DNA from: Candidatus Firestoneibacteriota bacterium | GTDB taxonomy: Bacteria; Oederibacteriota; D2-FULL-39-29 | Length of the DNA stretch: 36,562 bases | Direction: 5' to 3' | NCBI GenBank assembly: GCA_903891415.1 | Contig: CAITEH010000024.1 | Location: 1-36,562 of the forward strand | In this document: one piece after another, positions 23,758 through 32,087 of the stretch | Numbering within the stretch: position 1 is the stretch's first letter | How the letters are laid out: every line of letters starts with the position of its first letter | Made by a program: the position numbers and the translations under genes | Notes under the pieces: model-generated | What the model saw: the letters and a program-made list of their open reading frames with translations, nothing else | Told to the model about the DNA's origin: nothing | The model's database searches: none

Positions 23758-24363
23758 TCAAGGCAATTCTCTCAGCAGTGCTACAAGGTTCTTTACATTT
23801 TTTTTCAGTTCTTGCAGGCTGCCATTATTATAAATAACTATATCCGCTTTTTTTATTTTTTGTTCCAGCGGCAGCTGGGCTTTTATCCGTAACAGCGCGT
23901 CTTTTTTAGAGTACCCTTTTTCCGTAAACCGTTCAATTTGTTTTTTTTGAGAGGAAGCGACAACCAGGATAATGTCCGCCATCTTTTCCATTTTTGCCTC
24001 GAAAAGTAAAGGCGCTTCGAAAATTATTATTTTATTTTTTCTTTTTAAGCCTGCGATAGTATTTTTCATGATCGAGATTATCAGCGGATGGGTTATTTTT
24101 TCCAGCAGTTTTTTCTTTTTTTTATTTTTAAAAACGCTTCCGGCCAGTTTTTTTCTGTCCAGTGAGCCGTCTTTTGCGAGCAGGGACGGGCCAAAAGCTT
24201 TAATTATCTTTTTATAGGCCGGTTTTCCTTTTTCAACGATACGGCGGGCCACTTCATCGGCATCAATAACATATTTAAAGTATTTTTTCAGCATTGCGGC
24301 GACGGCACTCTTGCCCGTGGCCACTCCTCCTGTGATACCTATGACCGGCCTATTTGCACTCAA
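23758..24363 (-). CDS. coaE: Dephospho-CoA kinase
   Basis: 201 residues, the normal CoaE length. It performs the last step of coenzyme A synthesis, phosphorylating the ribose 3'-hydroxyl. The P-loop GITGGVATGKS is at 9-19, DADEVAR near 35, and the family segments HPLII and EAPLLFEAKMEKMADIILVV follow. The start is TTG (24361-24363) and overlaps the end of polA by 14 bp, implying translational coupling. PolA-CoaE neighbours are common in bacteria. No other CoA genes are in the window. Confidence 0.95.
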   Translation of the reverse strand: MSANRPVIGITGGVATGKSAVAAMLKKYFKYVIDADEVARRIVEKGKPAYKKIIKAFGPSLLAKDGSLDRKKLAGSVFKNKKKKKLLEKITHPLIISIMKNTIAGLKRKNKIIIFEAPLLFEAKMEKMADIILVVASSQKKQIERFTEKGYSKKDALLRIKAQLPLEQKIKKADIVIYNNGSLQELKKNVKNLVALLRELP

Positions 24364-26911
24364 ACCAGTTAGCCCCCGATTTTATATCAACTTTCAGCGG
24401 AACTTTAAGTTTCGCAACATTTTCCATGGTTTCTTTAACGGTTTTTTTCAGTTTTTCCGCCTCTTTTTCAGGGCATTCCAGTACCAGCTCATCATGCACC
24501 TGAAGCAGAAGTTTGCCTTCTCCGTCTTCTTTTTTCATTATACTATACAAATTGACCATTGCAAGCTTGATAATATCGGAAGCGGAGCCCTGGATCGGGG
24601 CATTTATGGCCATTCTTTCTGCGGCCTCCCTGACGTTTTTATTGCTGCTTTTAATATCGGGAATATATCTTTTCCTGCCGAAAAGAGTCTCAACAAACCC
24701 CTCGCTGCGGGCCTTTTCCTTGATACTTTTCATGAATTTATCCACTCCGGGGTACCTGTTAAAATAGCTGTCAATGTACTTTTGCGCTTCGGTCCTGCTG
24801 ATTTTCAATTGTTTTGCCAGGCCAAAAGCGGAAATACCGTAGATTATTCCAAAGTTAACTGTTTTTGCCTCGCTCCGCTTTTCGCCGGTAACCAGGCTTT
24901 TTTCCATATTAAAAATTTCCGCGGCCGTGCGGAGGTGAATATCCTCATCTTTCGAAAAAGCGTCCAGGAGGTTTGAGTCCCCCGAAAAATGTGCAAGTAT
25001 CCTGAGCTCTATCTGTGAGTAATCCGCGGAAATTATCTTCCAGCCCGCTTTTGAAGCAATAAAACTCCTTCTGATCTCTTTTCCGATATCATTTCTTACC
25101 GGGATATTCTGAATGTTGGGATTAAAACTGGAAAGCCGGCCCGTCGAGGTACCGGCCTGATCAAAAGAGGTATGGATCCTGTCTTTATTGTCCGCAAGAA
25201 GAGGCAGAGCGTCAATATAGGTATTTTTAAGTTTTGTCAGCTGCCGGTACTCAAGCAAAATTTTTGGCAGCGGCGACTTTAAAGAGAGCTCTTCCAGCAC
25301 TTCCACATCGGTAGAGAACCCGGTTTTGGTTTTTTTACCCGCAGGCAGTTTTAGTTTTTCAAATAAGATCTTGCCCAGCTGCCGGGAAGAATTAATATTA
25401 AACTCTTCTCCCGCCAGCCCGTAGATCTGTTTAACAAGTTCTTCAAGTGTTTTTGCAACACTTTCAGAAAGGATCTTTAAATATTTAATATCGAGTTTTA
25501 TCCCCTCCTTTTCCATCGCGGCAAGTACGGGGACTAACGGCATCTCCACTTTTTCAAAGAGCGGGAGAAGTTTCTGCCCGGAAAGTTCTTTTACAAGCGT
25601 TTTCTTTAACCTTAAAAGAAAGCAGACTTCCCCGTCTTCCGCAGGATTTTCCGTCAGGTATCTGAAGACGGCCTCGGCAGGGGAAGAACTTCCGCGGTCA
25701 GGATCTAAGATATACACCGCCAGCATGCAGTCGAATACCCGCGCTTTCGGTGTTACTCCGCCGTAGAGTCTTAAAAATTTTTTATAATCAAAAAAAGAAA
25801 AATTGTATGTTTTTTCCGCCAGCAGTTCTTCCGGCGCAAATTTATCAGGCTCCAGGCTGTAAACCCTGCCTTCTTCCAGGCTCAAAAGCAGCTTTCCGCC
25901 GCTCAAAGCCAGGCCGGCCTCTTTTAGTTCTTTAAGTTTCTCTTTAAGCTCCTCAAACTCTTTTTCATTGTTTACGGGAAGGAAGCTGCATTCTGTCTTT
26001 TTTTCCCCCGTAAAAAGATCTTCTTCTTTATCCGCAAAAAAGACAGGATCGAGTTTCTTGAAATCTTCCCGCAGGCTTGTAAATTCCAACTCAGAAAGCT
26101 TTTCCATTACCTCCTGCGCATGCGGTTCCTTCAGGATAAGCTCCTCTATTTTAATATTCAGCGGGGGCTCTATCAATACCGCGAGCGTTTTGCTGAAATA
26201 CGCCATTTCCCGCCCTTTTTGAAGTTTTTCTCTCAGTTTCTCATTTTTTATTTCAGACAAATTACCATATACCTCATCAAGATCCTTGAATTCCTTCAGC
26301 AATTCTGAGGCGGTTTTTTCTCCTATGCCATCCACCCCCGGGATATTATCGCTGGCGTCTCCCAGTAGAGCGAGAAAATCTACCATTTGTCCGGGCGCTA
26401 TTCCGTACTTTTCCTTTACTTTATCAGCGTCATATATATAATCATCCTTATGAACACTCATTATTTTTACGTGCTCATTTACAAGCTGCAAAAGATCTTT
26501 GTCTCCCGTAAGAATAAGTACATCCAGCCCGGCTTTTTCACCCTTTTTTGCAAGATAAGCGATTATATCATCGGCTTCGTAACCTGAAAGTTCAAAAGAA
26601 GGGATATTAAACGCTTTTATCAGGTCTTTTGTGACCGGCATCTGGGCGATAAGATCTTCGGGCGCGGGCTCACGCTGTATCTTGTAACCGGCAAAGGCTT
26701 TATGCCGCAAGGTAGGCCCTTTGGTATCAAAGGTAAAGGCAATATAGTCCGGCTTATAATTTCTAAATATTTTAATTAAAAGGCGCGCCATTCCGAAGAC
26801 CGCATTGGTTGGCGCGCCTTTTTTCGTCTTTAAATTTTTTATCGCATAATAACTGCGGTAGAGATATGAATTGCCGTCCACCAGAAAAAGCTTTTTCCTT
26901 TTCTCTACCAT
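24350..26911 (-). CDS. polA: DNA polymerase I
   Basis: 853 residues. The 5'-3' nuclease domain fills about residues 1-280 (LFLVDGNSYLYRSYYA, YEADDIIAYLAK, ALLGDASDNIPGVDGIGEKTA). The polymerase domain begins near 480 and has motif A (ISADYSQIELRILAHFSGD), motif B (KTVNFGIIYGISAFGLA) and motif C (QVHDELVLECP). The middle domain is short and lacks the DxE proofreading motif (LALSGGKLLL occupies its place), as in Taq and Bst enzymes, so 3'-5' proofreading is likely absent. The ATG lies 15 bp after the dksA stop with AGGAA upstream. It acts in replication primer removal and repair. Confidence 0.96.
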   Translation of the reverse strand: MVEKRKKLFLVDGNSYLYRSYYAIKNLKTKKGAPTNAVFGMARLLIKIFRNYKPDYIAFTFDTKGPTLRHKAFAGYKIQREPAPEDLIAQMPVTKDLIKAFNIPSFELSGYEADDIIAYLAKKGEKAGLDVLILTGDKDLLQLVNEHVKIMSVHKDDYIYDADKVKEKYGIAPGQMVDFLALLGDASDNIPGVDGIGEKTASELLKEFKDLDEVYGNLSEIKNEKLREKLQKGREMAYFSKTLAVLIEPPLNIKIEELILKEPHAQEVMEKLSELEFTSLREDFKKLDPVFFADKEEDLFTGEKKTECSFLPVNNEKEFEELKEKLKELKEAGLALSGGKLLLSLEEGRVYSLEPDKFAPEELLAEKTYNFSFFDYKKFLRLYGGVTPKARVFDCMLAVYILDPDRGSSSPAEAVFRYLTENPAEDGEVCFLLRLKKTLVKELSGQKLLPLFEKVEMPLVPVLAAMEKEGIKLDIKYLKILSESVAKTLEELVKQIYGLAGEEFNINSSRQLGKILFEKLKLPAGKKTKTGFSTDVEVLEELSLKSPLPKILLEYRQLTKLKNTYIDALPLLADNKDRIHTSFDQAGTSTGRLSSFNPNIQNIPVRNDIGKEIRRSFIASKAGWKIISADYSQIELRILAHFSGDSNLLDAFSKDEDIHLRTAAEIFNMEKSLVTGEKRSEAKTVNFGIIYGISAFGLAKQLKISRTEAQKYIDSYFNRYPGVDKFMKSIKEKARSEGFVETLFGRKRYIPDIKSSNKNVREAAERMAINAPIQGSASDIIKLAMVNLYSIMKKEDGEGKLLLQVHDELVLECPEKEAEKLKKTVKETMENVAKLKVPLKVDIKSGANWFECK

Positions 26912-26926
26912 TTCATTCCTGTTTTA

Positions 26927-27391
26927 TCAACCCCCGGTTTTTGTCTGGCACTCAATGCAATACTTTGCGTGCGGGAGCGCTTCAAGGCGTACTTTGTTTA
27001 TTTTTTTGCTGCAGAGTTCACAGGTGCCGAAGGAGCCATTTTCGATCTTCTCCAGAGAAGATTCAATGCTTTCTATCTGCAGCTTTTCAGAATCACTCAA
27101 GTTGTGGAGAAACTCCGTGTCATAAGTATCACTCGCCAGATCTACCGAATCTTTCACCTCATTAAAGTCTATTTTTTTACTGTCATCAAGATTTTTATTA
27201 AGTTCTTCGATAATGTTCTTTTTAAGCAAGATCAGCTTTTCTTTATATTTTTTACGGTCTTTCGGCGGGAGTTTCTCCGCTTTTACGGGTTTAGAAGGCT
27301 TTATCCGTAAGCTCCCGGCAAGTTTTACCCGGACTGTTTTTGCTTTGCCCGTTTTTACTTTTTTGTTAACTTTATTCCTGATCTTCTTCAT
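26927..27391 (-). CDS. DksA/TraR-family zinc-finger protein
   Basis: 154 residues from the ATG at 27389-27391. A lysine-rich tail of about 45 residues comes first. A coiled coil follows with the DksA tip motif DxxDxA (Asp81, Asp84, Ala86), then a C4 zinc finger Cys124-x2-Cys127-x17-Cys145-x2-Cys148. DksA binds in the RNA polymerase secondary channel and tunes transcription with ppGpp; the tip motif supports such activity. The ORF extends further upstream, but the GAGGAG ribosome site lies 7 nt before this ATG and the extra residues overlap the micro-ORF at 27372-27512 in another frame. First large gene of the polA-coaE run. Confidence 0.88.
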   Translation of the reverse strand: MKKIRNKVNKKVKTGKAKTVRVKLAGSLRIKPSKPVKAEKLPPKDRKKYKEKLILLKKNIIEELNKNLDDSKKIDFNEVKDSVDLASDTYDTEFLHNLSDSEKLQIESIESSLEKIENGSFGTCELCSKKINKVRLEALPHAKYCIECQTKTGG

Positions 27392-27512
27392 CGTGGGTCT
27401 CCTCGACATGGCAATCTTTATAGTATATACATTTCTTACAGCAGCCCTCAAGCAAAGTCCCGGACTCGCTGCAAGTTTCATAGTAGGGGCATTCATCACA
27501 ACAATACAGCAC
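27372..27512 (-). CDS. 46-residue cysteine-rich micro-protein with duplicated CC-x2-C-x5-C motif
   Basis: A short ORF with GTG start (27510-27512) and TAA (27372-27374). AAGGAG lies 9 nt upstream. It overlaps the dksA start by 20 bp, and the dksA ribosome site is inside it. Two copies of the same motif are present: CCDECPYYETC (4-14) and CCKKCIYYKDC (24-34), exactly 20 residues apart. Both have the form CC-x2-C-x-YY-x2-C. An acidic tail (VEETHDEEDQE) follows. Eight cysteines in two equal sets suggest two zinc or iron-sulfur sites. The internal repeat is strong evidence for a real coding frame. I do not know a named family. Translational coupling to dksA is likely. Confidence 0.72.
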   Translation of the reverse strand: MLYCCDECPYYETCSESGTLLEGCCKKCIYYKDCHVEETHDEEDQE

Positions 27513-27574
27513 CTTCTTACTCTCCTTCTGGTAGCTTGAAAATATTTCCGTGTTTATCTGGTAATGTATCCTTA

Positions 27575-27806
27575 TTGGATTATTATTTTTTTCCTGCCAA
27601 ACCGGTTCTTACGAACCCTTTGGTATACCAGAATACGGCTTTCAGGCCGTGATCTGATAGGAAATTATTATCTTGATCATGCCAAATTAGGTTCTTACGA
27701 ACCCTTTGGCATACCAGAATACGGCTTCAGGCCGTGATCTGATAAGAAATTATTATTTTGATCATGCCAAATTAGGTTCTCACGAACCCTTTGGCATACC
27801 AGAATA
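27575..27806 (-). repeat. 85-bp palindromic tandem repeat, about 2.7 copies
   Basis: Units at 27722-27806, 27636-27721 and a diverged partial one at 27575-27635, nearly identical in the first two. On the minus strand each unit has two hairpins: ACGGC-CTGAA-GCCGT (extended by CAGA/TCTG), and TGCCAAA..GGTTC-GTRA-GAACC..TTTGGCA with a GNRA loop. The first unit supplies the last nine codons, stop included, of the decarboxylase gene. This explains the 27513-27779 gap, which holds no other gene. Confidence 0.85.
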
Positions 27807-29330
27807 GCCGATTATCTTGCTAACTTCAAGTATATTGTTTGTATTATCTGCTTCGTGCCTGGATTCCTGAACGACCTTAATAAAATTAAGGTTTTTATCA
27901 TCCTGACCGTTTATTATGGTGCCCATATCCTTAAGGAACAGGAGATAATCATAAACTTCTTTTGTTATTCTTTCTCCCGGGGCAAGTAAAGGTATTCCCG
28001 GAGGATAAGGACAGATAATTTCAGCGCTGATCATGCCGATAGCATCTTTAAAATGCACTTTTTTCGTAACGGAGAAGGCGGCTTCTCTTGGTGTTAAAAC
28101 AACCTCCGAGACGATACTTGGAAAACCCACGCTCCTGATTGCATTTACCACCTGTTCATTTTTTTTATAGCCTATTTTAATATTTTTCAGGGCGTAAATC
28201 AGCTTTTCTATGTCATTTTTTGTGTTGCCAAGACTGATAATGGCCAGGAGGCTTGTCGGGGTGGCAAATTCCACCTGAATATTATACTTCTTGTTCAGCA
28301 GTTTGTGCACCGCATACCCGGTATCGCCGATCCCGGTCGCGTCAATATTTAATTTGGTAACATCCAGGCTGAAGATCCCCTCTCGGCCTATGGCTTCACG
28401 GCCAAAGCAGCCGAGGCCCTGCCCCTTTATCCCCTTCCTTGCTTCCTCCGCCAGATTTATCACCCTGGAAAGAATTTCTCTGCCCTGTGTAGCCATCTGC
28501 ATTCTGGCAACATCCAAAGAGGCCATTAATATATAGGAAGGTGAAGTAGTATGCAGTAATTGCAGGATCCGTTTTAATTTCATAAGATCAATGCTCTTTC
28601 TTGCCAGAAGCATTGAGGCCTGGGTCATCCCCGAGATTATTTTGTGGGTGCTTTGCACGCAAACATCCGCGCCGGCTTCCATCGCAGAGGTCGGCAGGTC
28701 GGGATGGAATTTAAGATGGGGCCCGTGAGCTTCATCCACCATTATTATTTTTTTGTGGTTGTGGGCTATCCGGACAAGCTCCCTGATATCCGTTGTTATC
28801 CCGTTGTAGGTGGGATTGGTAACAAGTATGGCTTTCGCATCCGGATGCTGGTTAAGCTTTTCCTCCACCTGCTGCGGTGTAATGTTCGTGATGATACCAA
28901 GTTCTTTGTCAAATTTGGGATAGATATAAACAGGGATGGCGCCGCTTAAAATTACCCCGGCTATTACCGATTTATGGGCATTCCGGGGAATTATTATCTT
29001 GTCCCCGGGCATACAGGCGGCAAGTATCATCGCCTGATTCCCGATGGTGGTGCCATTTACAAGAAAGAAGGCAAAATCCGCGCCATAAGCTTCGGCCGCC
29101 AGGTTTTGCGCCTCTTTGATAACTGTCTTGGGATCCTGGAGCGAGTCAACTTCTTCCAGGAGCGTAAGGTCAATATCAAATATTTTGGCGCCGACAAATT
29201 CTCTGAATTTTTTGGGAATACCGTCGCCATGTTTATGCCCGGGTGTATGAAAAGAGATCTTTTTCTTCCTGGCGTAATTAACGACCGCGTCAAATAGCGG
29301 TGTCTTTAATTGTCTTTCATAAAAATCCAT
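27780..29330 (-). CDS. Orn/Lys/Arg decarboxylase (fold-type I PLP enzyme)
   Basis: 516 residues, the length of the Gram-positive SpeA/Cad type rather than the large inducible enterobacterial form. HTPGHKHGDG (28-37) is the family N-terminal signature. Asp199 in MVDEAHG binds the PLP ring and Lys230 in STHKIISGMTQASM forms the Schiff base. The C-terminal domain has CPYPPGIPLLAPGE. It makes agmatine, cadaverine or putrescine in the cytosol; which one is uncertain. The last eight residues (YSGMPKGS) are encoded by the first unit of the 85-bp repeat, so the native C-terminus may have been altered. It has its own promoter and an AGGGAG ribosome site. Confidence 0.92.
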   Translation of the reverse strand: MDFYERQLKTPLFDAVVNYARKKKISFHTPGHKHGDGIPKKFREFVGAKIFDIDLTLLEEVDSLQDPKTVIKEAQNLAAEAYGADFAFFLVNGTTIGNQAMILAACMPGDKIIIPRNAHKSVIAGVILSGAIPVYIYPKFDKELGIITNITPQQVEEKLNQHPDAKAILVTNPTYNGITTDIRELVRIAHNHKKIIMVDEAHGPHLKFHPDLPTSAMEAGADVCVQSTHKIISGMTQASMLLARKSIDLMKLKRILQLLHTTSPSYILMASLDVARMQMATQGREILSRVINLAEEARKGIKGQGLGCFGREAIGREGIFSLDVTKLNIDATGIGDTGYAVHKLLNKKYNIQVEFATPTSLLAIISLGNTKNDIEKLIYALKNIKIGYKKNEQVVNAIRSVGFPSIVSEVVLTPREAAFSVTKKVHFKDAIGMISAEIICPYPPGIPLLAPGERITKEVYDYLLFLKDMGTIINGQDDKNLNFIKVVQESRHEADNTNNILEVSKIIGYSGMPKGS

Positions 29331-29376
29331 TCCGGTTTTCTCCCTGTCTTGTCAAAAAATACATTACTTTTGAGCA

Positions 29377-29404
29377 AGTATATCATTTCCCGTAGAATAG
29401 TCAA
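29377..29404 (-). promoter_or_regulatory. Promoter of the decarboxylase gene
   Basis: Minus strand: TTGACT (29399-29404), 16-nt spacer, TATACT (29377-29382). The leader is about 40 nt and carries a Shine-Dalgarno, unlike the leaderless units in this window. Confidence 0.6.
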
Positions 29405-29414
29405 CAATTATTAC

Positions 29415-29474
29415 ACCCCCGTACCCTTCCCCGGTAATTGAGAAGATTTAAATAATAAGGGCAGGTACAGGGGT
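29415..29474 (-). terminator. Long inverted repeat after tonB, possible end of the cobalamin operon
   Basis: Arms ACCCCCGTACCCTT (29415-29428) and the imperfect complement at 29457-29474 enclose a 28-nt loop, directly after the tonB stop and before the decarboxylase promoter. No U-run follows on the minus strand, so termination is plausible but not shown. Confidence 0.35.
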
Positions 29475-29476
29475 AT

Positions 29477-30124
29477 TTAATGGGGTTTGGTCACTTCAAA
29501 TTTTATTGGCATACGAAAGGTTACTGACTTTCCCATCTTGGAAGGACAGGGTTTGAAGGGAGAAGCTCTTTTCACAAGGCGAAGAGCTTCTTCATCCAAA
29601 ACCTGGCTGCCTGATGAATTAAGAATGGTTACTTGCTCCAAAATTCCGTTACTTTCTACGGTTATTCTAAGTATAACTTTACCTTCTCTCTCTTCTTCTA
29701 AAGCTCTTTTAGGATAACTCCTTTTATAGCTTTCAACTCTTTCTCTAAAGGAAGAGAACCAGGCCGTTGTTTCAGGGTCAGAATTGGATGGCCCGTGCCC
29801 GTATCCGGCTTCCACCTCGCTGGAGCCCTGAACCGGGCCGGAGGCTTCTTTTCTGTTCAAAGCAGAAGGCCCGGGGATACTTTCAGGTTCCTTAAGCTTT
29901 TCAACTGTTTTTTTCTCGAAAGTTTCCGGTTTTATTATGGAGGAAATTTCGGTCTTTTTTATCACGGGTATCTGCTTTTTTTCGGGCCGGTAACCTTTGC
30001 CTTCAAAAAAAGAAATATCAATGACCTTTGCATTTTTATTTCCTCCGGAACGTACCGGAAAAAGCGAGAAAGCCGCAAAAAATACTGTATGGAAAACCAT
30101 GGATATTATAAGAAAATATTTCAT
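29477..30124 (-). CDS. tonB: TonB-family energy transducer
   Basis: 215 residues. A single N-terminal transmembrane anchor (FLIISMVFHTVFFAAFSLF) is followed by a charged, Lys/Glu-rich periplasmic linker (about 30-115). The TonB C-terminal domain comes last: KVILRITVESNGILEQVTILNSSGSQVLDEEALRLVKRA. TonB spans the periplasm and drives outer-membrane receptors using ExbB-ExbD, which are not in the window. It lies 79 bp after btuB, the last gene of the cobalamin cluster, and would serve that receptor and probably the one at 19879. The ribosome site is weak. Confidence 0.9.
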   Translation of the reverse strand: MKYFLIISMVFHTVFFAAFSLFPVRSGGNKNAKVIDISFFEGKGYRPEKKQIPVIKKTEISSIIKPETFEKKTVEKLKEPESIPGPSALNRKEASGPVQGSSEVEAGYGHGPSNSDPETTAWFSSFRERVESYKRSYPKRALEEEREGKVILRITVESNGILEQVTILNSSGSQVLDEEALRLVKRASPFKPCPSKMGKSVTFRMPIKFEVTKPH

Positions 30125-30203
30125 TTTTGCCGCTCTCTTTTGCCTTGAGCTGCGTACCGGGGTTATTCAAAAACAATGCCGGGCCGCTGTATCCTTTTAA
30201 TAT

Positions 30204-32060
30204 TTAAAAACTTAGTTTCATACCTGCGTTAAAGTTTCTTCCGGGCATAGGATAGTCTTCGCGAAGCTCATACATAGTATCCATAATATTTTTTACACTG
30301 AAGATCAGCTCTACTTGCTTTGTTATTCTGGCATTGAAGTTTGCATTTAAGGTGAAAAAGCTGGGCAGCATTGCACCCGATCCTGCAAGCCGCAAATCGT
30401 AATATTCCGCTTCTACTCCAAGCAGCTGGCCTAATAATTCATACGTAATACCAATATTGGCCTTGTTTTTAGGCCTGTATAAAAGATCCTGAGCTGTTAT
30501 ATTGTTCTTTGCCGTTAACCAGGTGTACCCGGCTTTTAATTTCAGATTATCCGCAAATTTAATTTTAAGTTCGGATTCAATACCATAGGTCTCCACCTCG
30601 CCTAAATTTGAAGGCGTCCAGTCAAAGGTAGTAAGATAGGTTGGATCTACGGGAGCCCAGTTGATATAATCTTTTATCAAATTACTAAAATATGTCGTAC
30701 GAAGTACGGCAGCGGCCCCGAATTCCAGATTGAGCCCTGCTTCCCAGGAATAAGACCTTTCCGGTAATAAACCGGGATTTCCCGGGCCGCCCATAGCTGA
30801 AGTCGAATAAAGATCCAGAAAAGTCGGAGCTCTGAAAGCAGTTCCGTAAGACGCTTTTACCTGCACTCCGTCATCTATATTATATACAAGCGCGAACATA
30901 GGATTAAAGGTGTCCCCGTACGCGGAATGGCTGTCATATCTTGCCGAGACGGTAAATATCCAGGAACCCAAAAGGTCAAAAATATCCTGGGCAAAGAGAG
31001 ATTTTGAGTTGGCGTTATGGCTTCCCATTATGTTTTGTTCCACTGCTCCGTAGTTATCGCTTACCCCTACAGTGATTATATTTATTCCGCCAAAGTCATA
31101 AGTATAACTGGCTTCGGTAAAGAAGCTTCTCTCCTCTCTTAAACTTTCGCTTGCCGGCTGATGTATATTCAAAATATTTTTGCTTCCGTTCAGCTTAACT
31201 TTAATATCAGAATCCTCGGAAAGAGGCAGGCGGTAATCCAGCCCGAAATTCGTTCGTTCAAGCTGTTGCCGGTCAAAAGGGGAAAGCCAGGTTAGCGAAC
31301 CCGGGATACCGCTATCGCTCTTATAAGCGGAAAAAAGTGCTTTTAAGGTATGGTTCTTTGCAAAATCATAACCCAATGTAACATTTATATTATCACTAAG
31401 TATATCGCTGTTGTTCCTTTCTCCGTCGGATGCAAGATGAGAACCGGCTACATTCAGAGAAAGCCCGTTTAGATTTCCGGAGTAAGCAAGCCTGAGGTCC
31501 TTGGTATTAAAAGATCCGTAAAGCGCCGTAAGATCCAGAGTAGGAACTAAAACCTTATCCTTTGTGATAATATTGATAACACCGCCGACTGCATCCGCGC
31601 CATAAAGCGAAGAAGCCGGTCCTTTTAAAACTTCAACTCTTTCCACATTGTCAAGCGGCAGAGAGGAAAAATCAACATAACCCTGATATGCAGAGTTTGC
31701 TCTGATCCCGTTAATAAGCACCAGCACCCCTTCGCTCTCAACGCCCCGGATCATAACGCTTTGCTCCTGGCCTATAGTACCGCGCTTTCCGGAATCCACC
31801 CCGGGTATTTCCGAGATAGCGATACCCGCGTTCTTATCCCCGCCATTTTTCACTTTTTCTTCGGGAACGATCGCAAGGGAGCCCGGGGATTCCCGGAGCA
31901 TTTTTTCCACCCTGGAACCGGTGACCACTATCTCGTCAAGCTGGAAAAAATCTTTTTCCGCTCCGGCCTGTTCCGGCGTGACTTCCTTCACAATGACCGG
32001 GTTATCCTCCGCAAAAACAAACGCTGACATAAGTGCAACGCAGATCAATTTCTTTAGCAT
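30204..32060 (-). CDS. btuB: TonB-dependent cobalamin receptor, BtuB-like
   Basis: 618 residues, the same size as E. coli BtuB. A signal peptide (MLKKLICVALMSAFVFA) is followed by a TonB box (DEIVVTGSR). The plug domain has VMIRGVESEGVLVLINGIR and VERVEVLKGPASSLYGADAVGGVINII, and the barrel ends in the outer-membrane signature NFNAGMKLSF with terminal Phe. It is placed between cobS (27 bp away) and tonB, so cobalamin or cobinamide is the likely ligand. GGAGG lies 4 nt before the ATG. No cobalamin riboswitch fits in the 27-bp gap, so any control acts at the operon start outside or elsewhere. Confidence 0.92.
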   Translation of the reverse strand: MLKKLICVALMSAFVFAEDNPVIVKEVTPEQAGAEKDFFQLDEIVVTGSRVEKMLRESPGSLAIVPEEKVKNGGDKNAGIAISEIPGVDSGKRGTIGQEQSVMIRGVESEGVLVLINGIRANSAYQGYVDFSSLPLDNVERVEVLKGPASSLYGADAVGGVINIITKDKVLVPTLDLTALYGSFNTKDLRLAYSGNLNGLSLNVAGSHLASDGERNNSDILSDNINVTLGYDFAKNHTLKALFSAYKSDSGIPGSLTWLSPFDRQQLERTNFGLDYRLPLSEDSDIKVKLNGSKNILNIHQPASESLREERSFFTEASYTYDFGGINIITVGVSDNYGAVEQNIMGSHNANSKSLFAQDIFDLLGSWIFTVSARYDSHSAYGDTFNPMFALVYNIDDGVQVKASYGTAFRAPTFLDLYSTSAMGGPGNPGLLPERSYSWEAGLNLEFGAAAVLRTTYFSNLIKDYINWAPVDPTYLTTFDWTPSNLGEVETYGIESELKIKFADNLKLKAGYTWLTAKNNITAQDLLYRPKNKANIGITYELLGQLLGVEAEYYDLRLAGSGAMLPSFFTLNANFNARITKQVELIFSVKNIMDTMYELREDYPMPGRNFNAGMKLSF

Positions 32061-32087
32061 ATTTCCTCCAAAAAGTGTCCGGCCATT

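Noticed and set aside
27392-27499. Longer N-terminus of the DksA-like protein starting at 27499
   Set aside because: The extra residues are the out-of-frame shadow of the cysteine-rich micro-ORF, and the GAGGAG ribosome site points to the ATG at 27391.
27575-27806. CRISPR array
   Set aside because: The 85-bp units are contiguous without unique spacers and overlap a coding gene.
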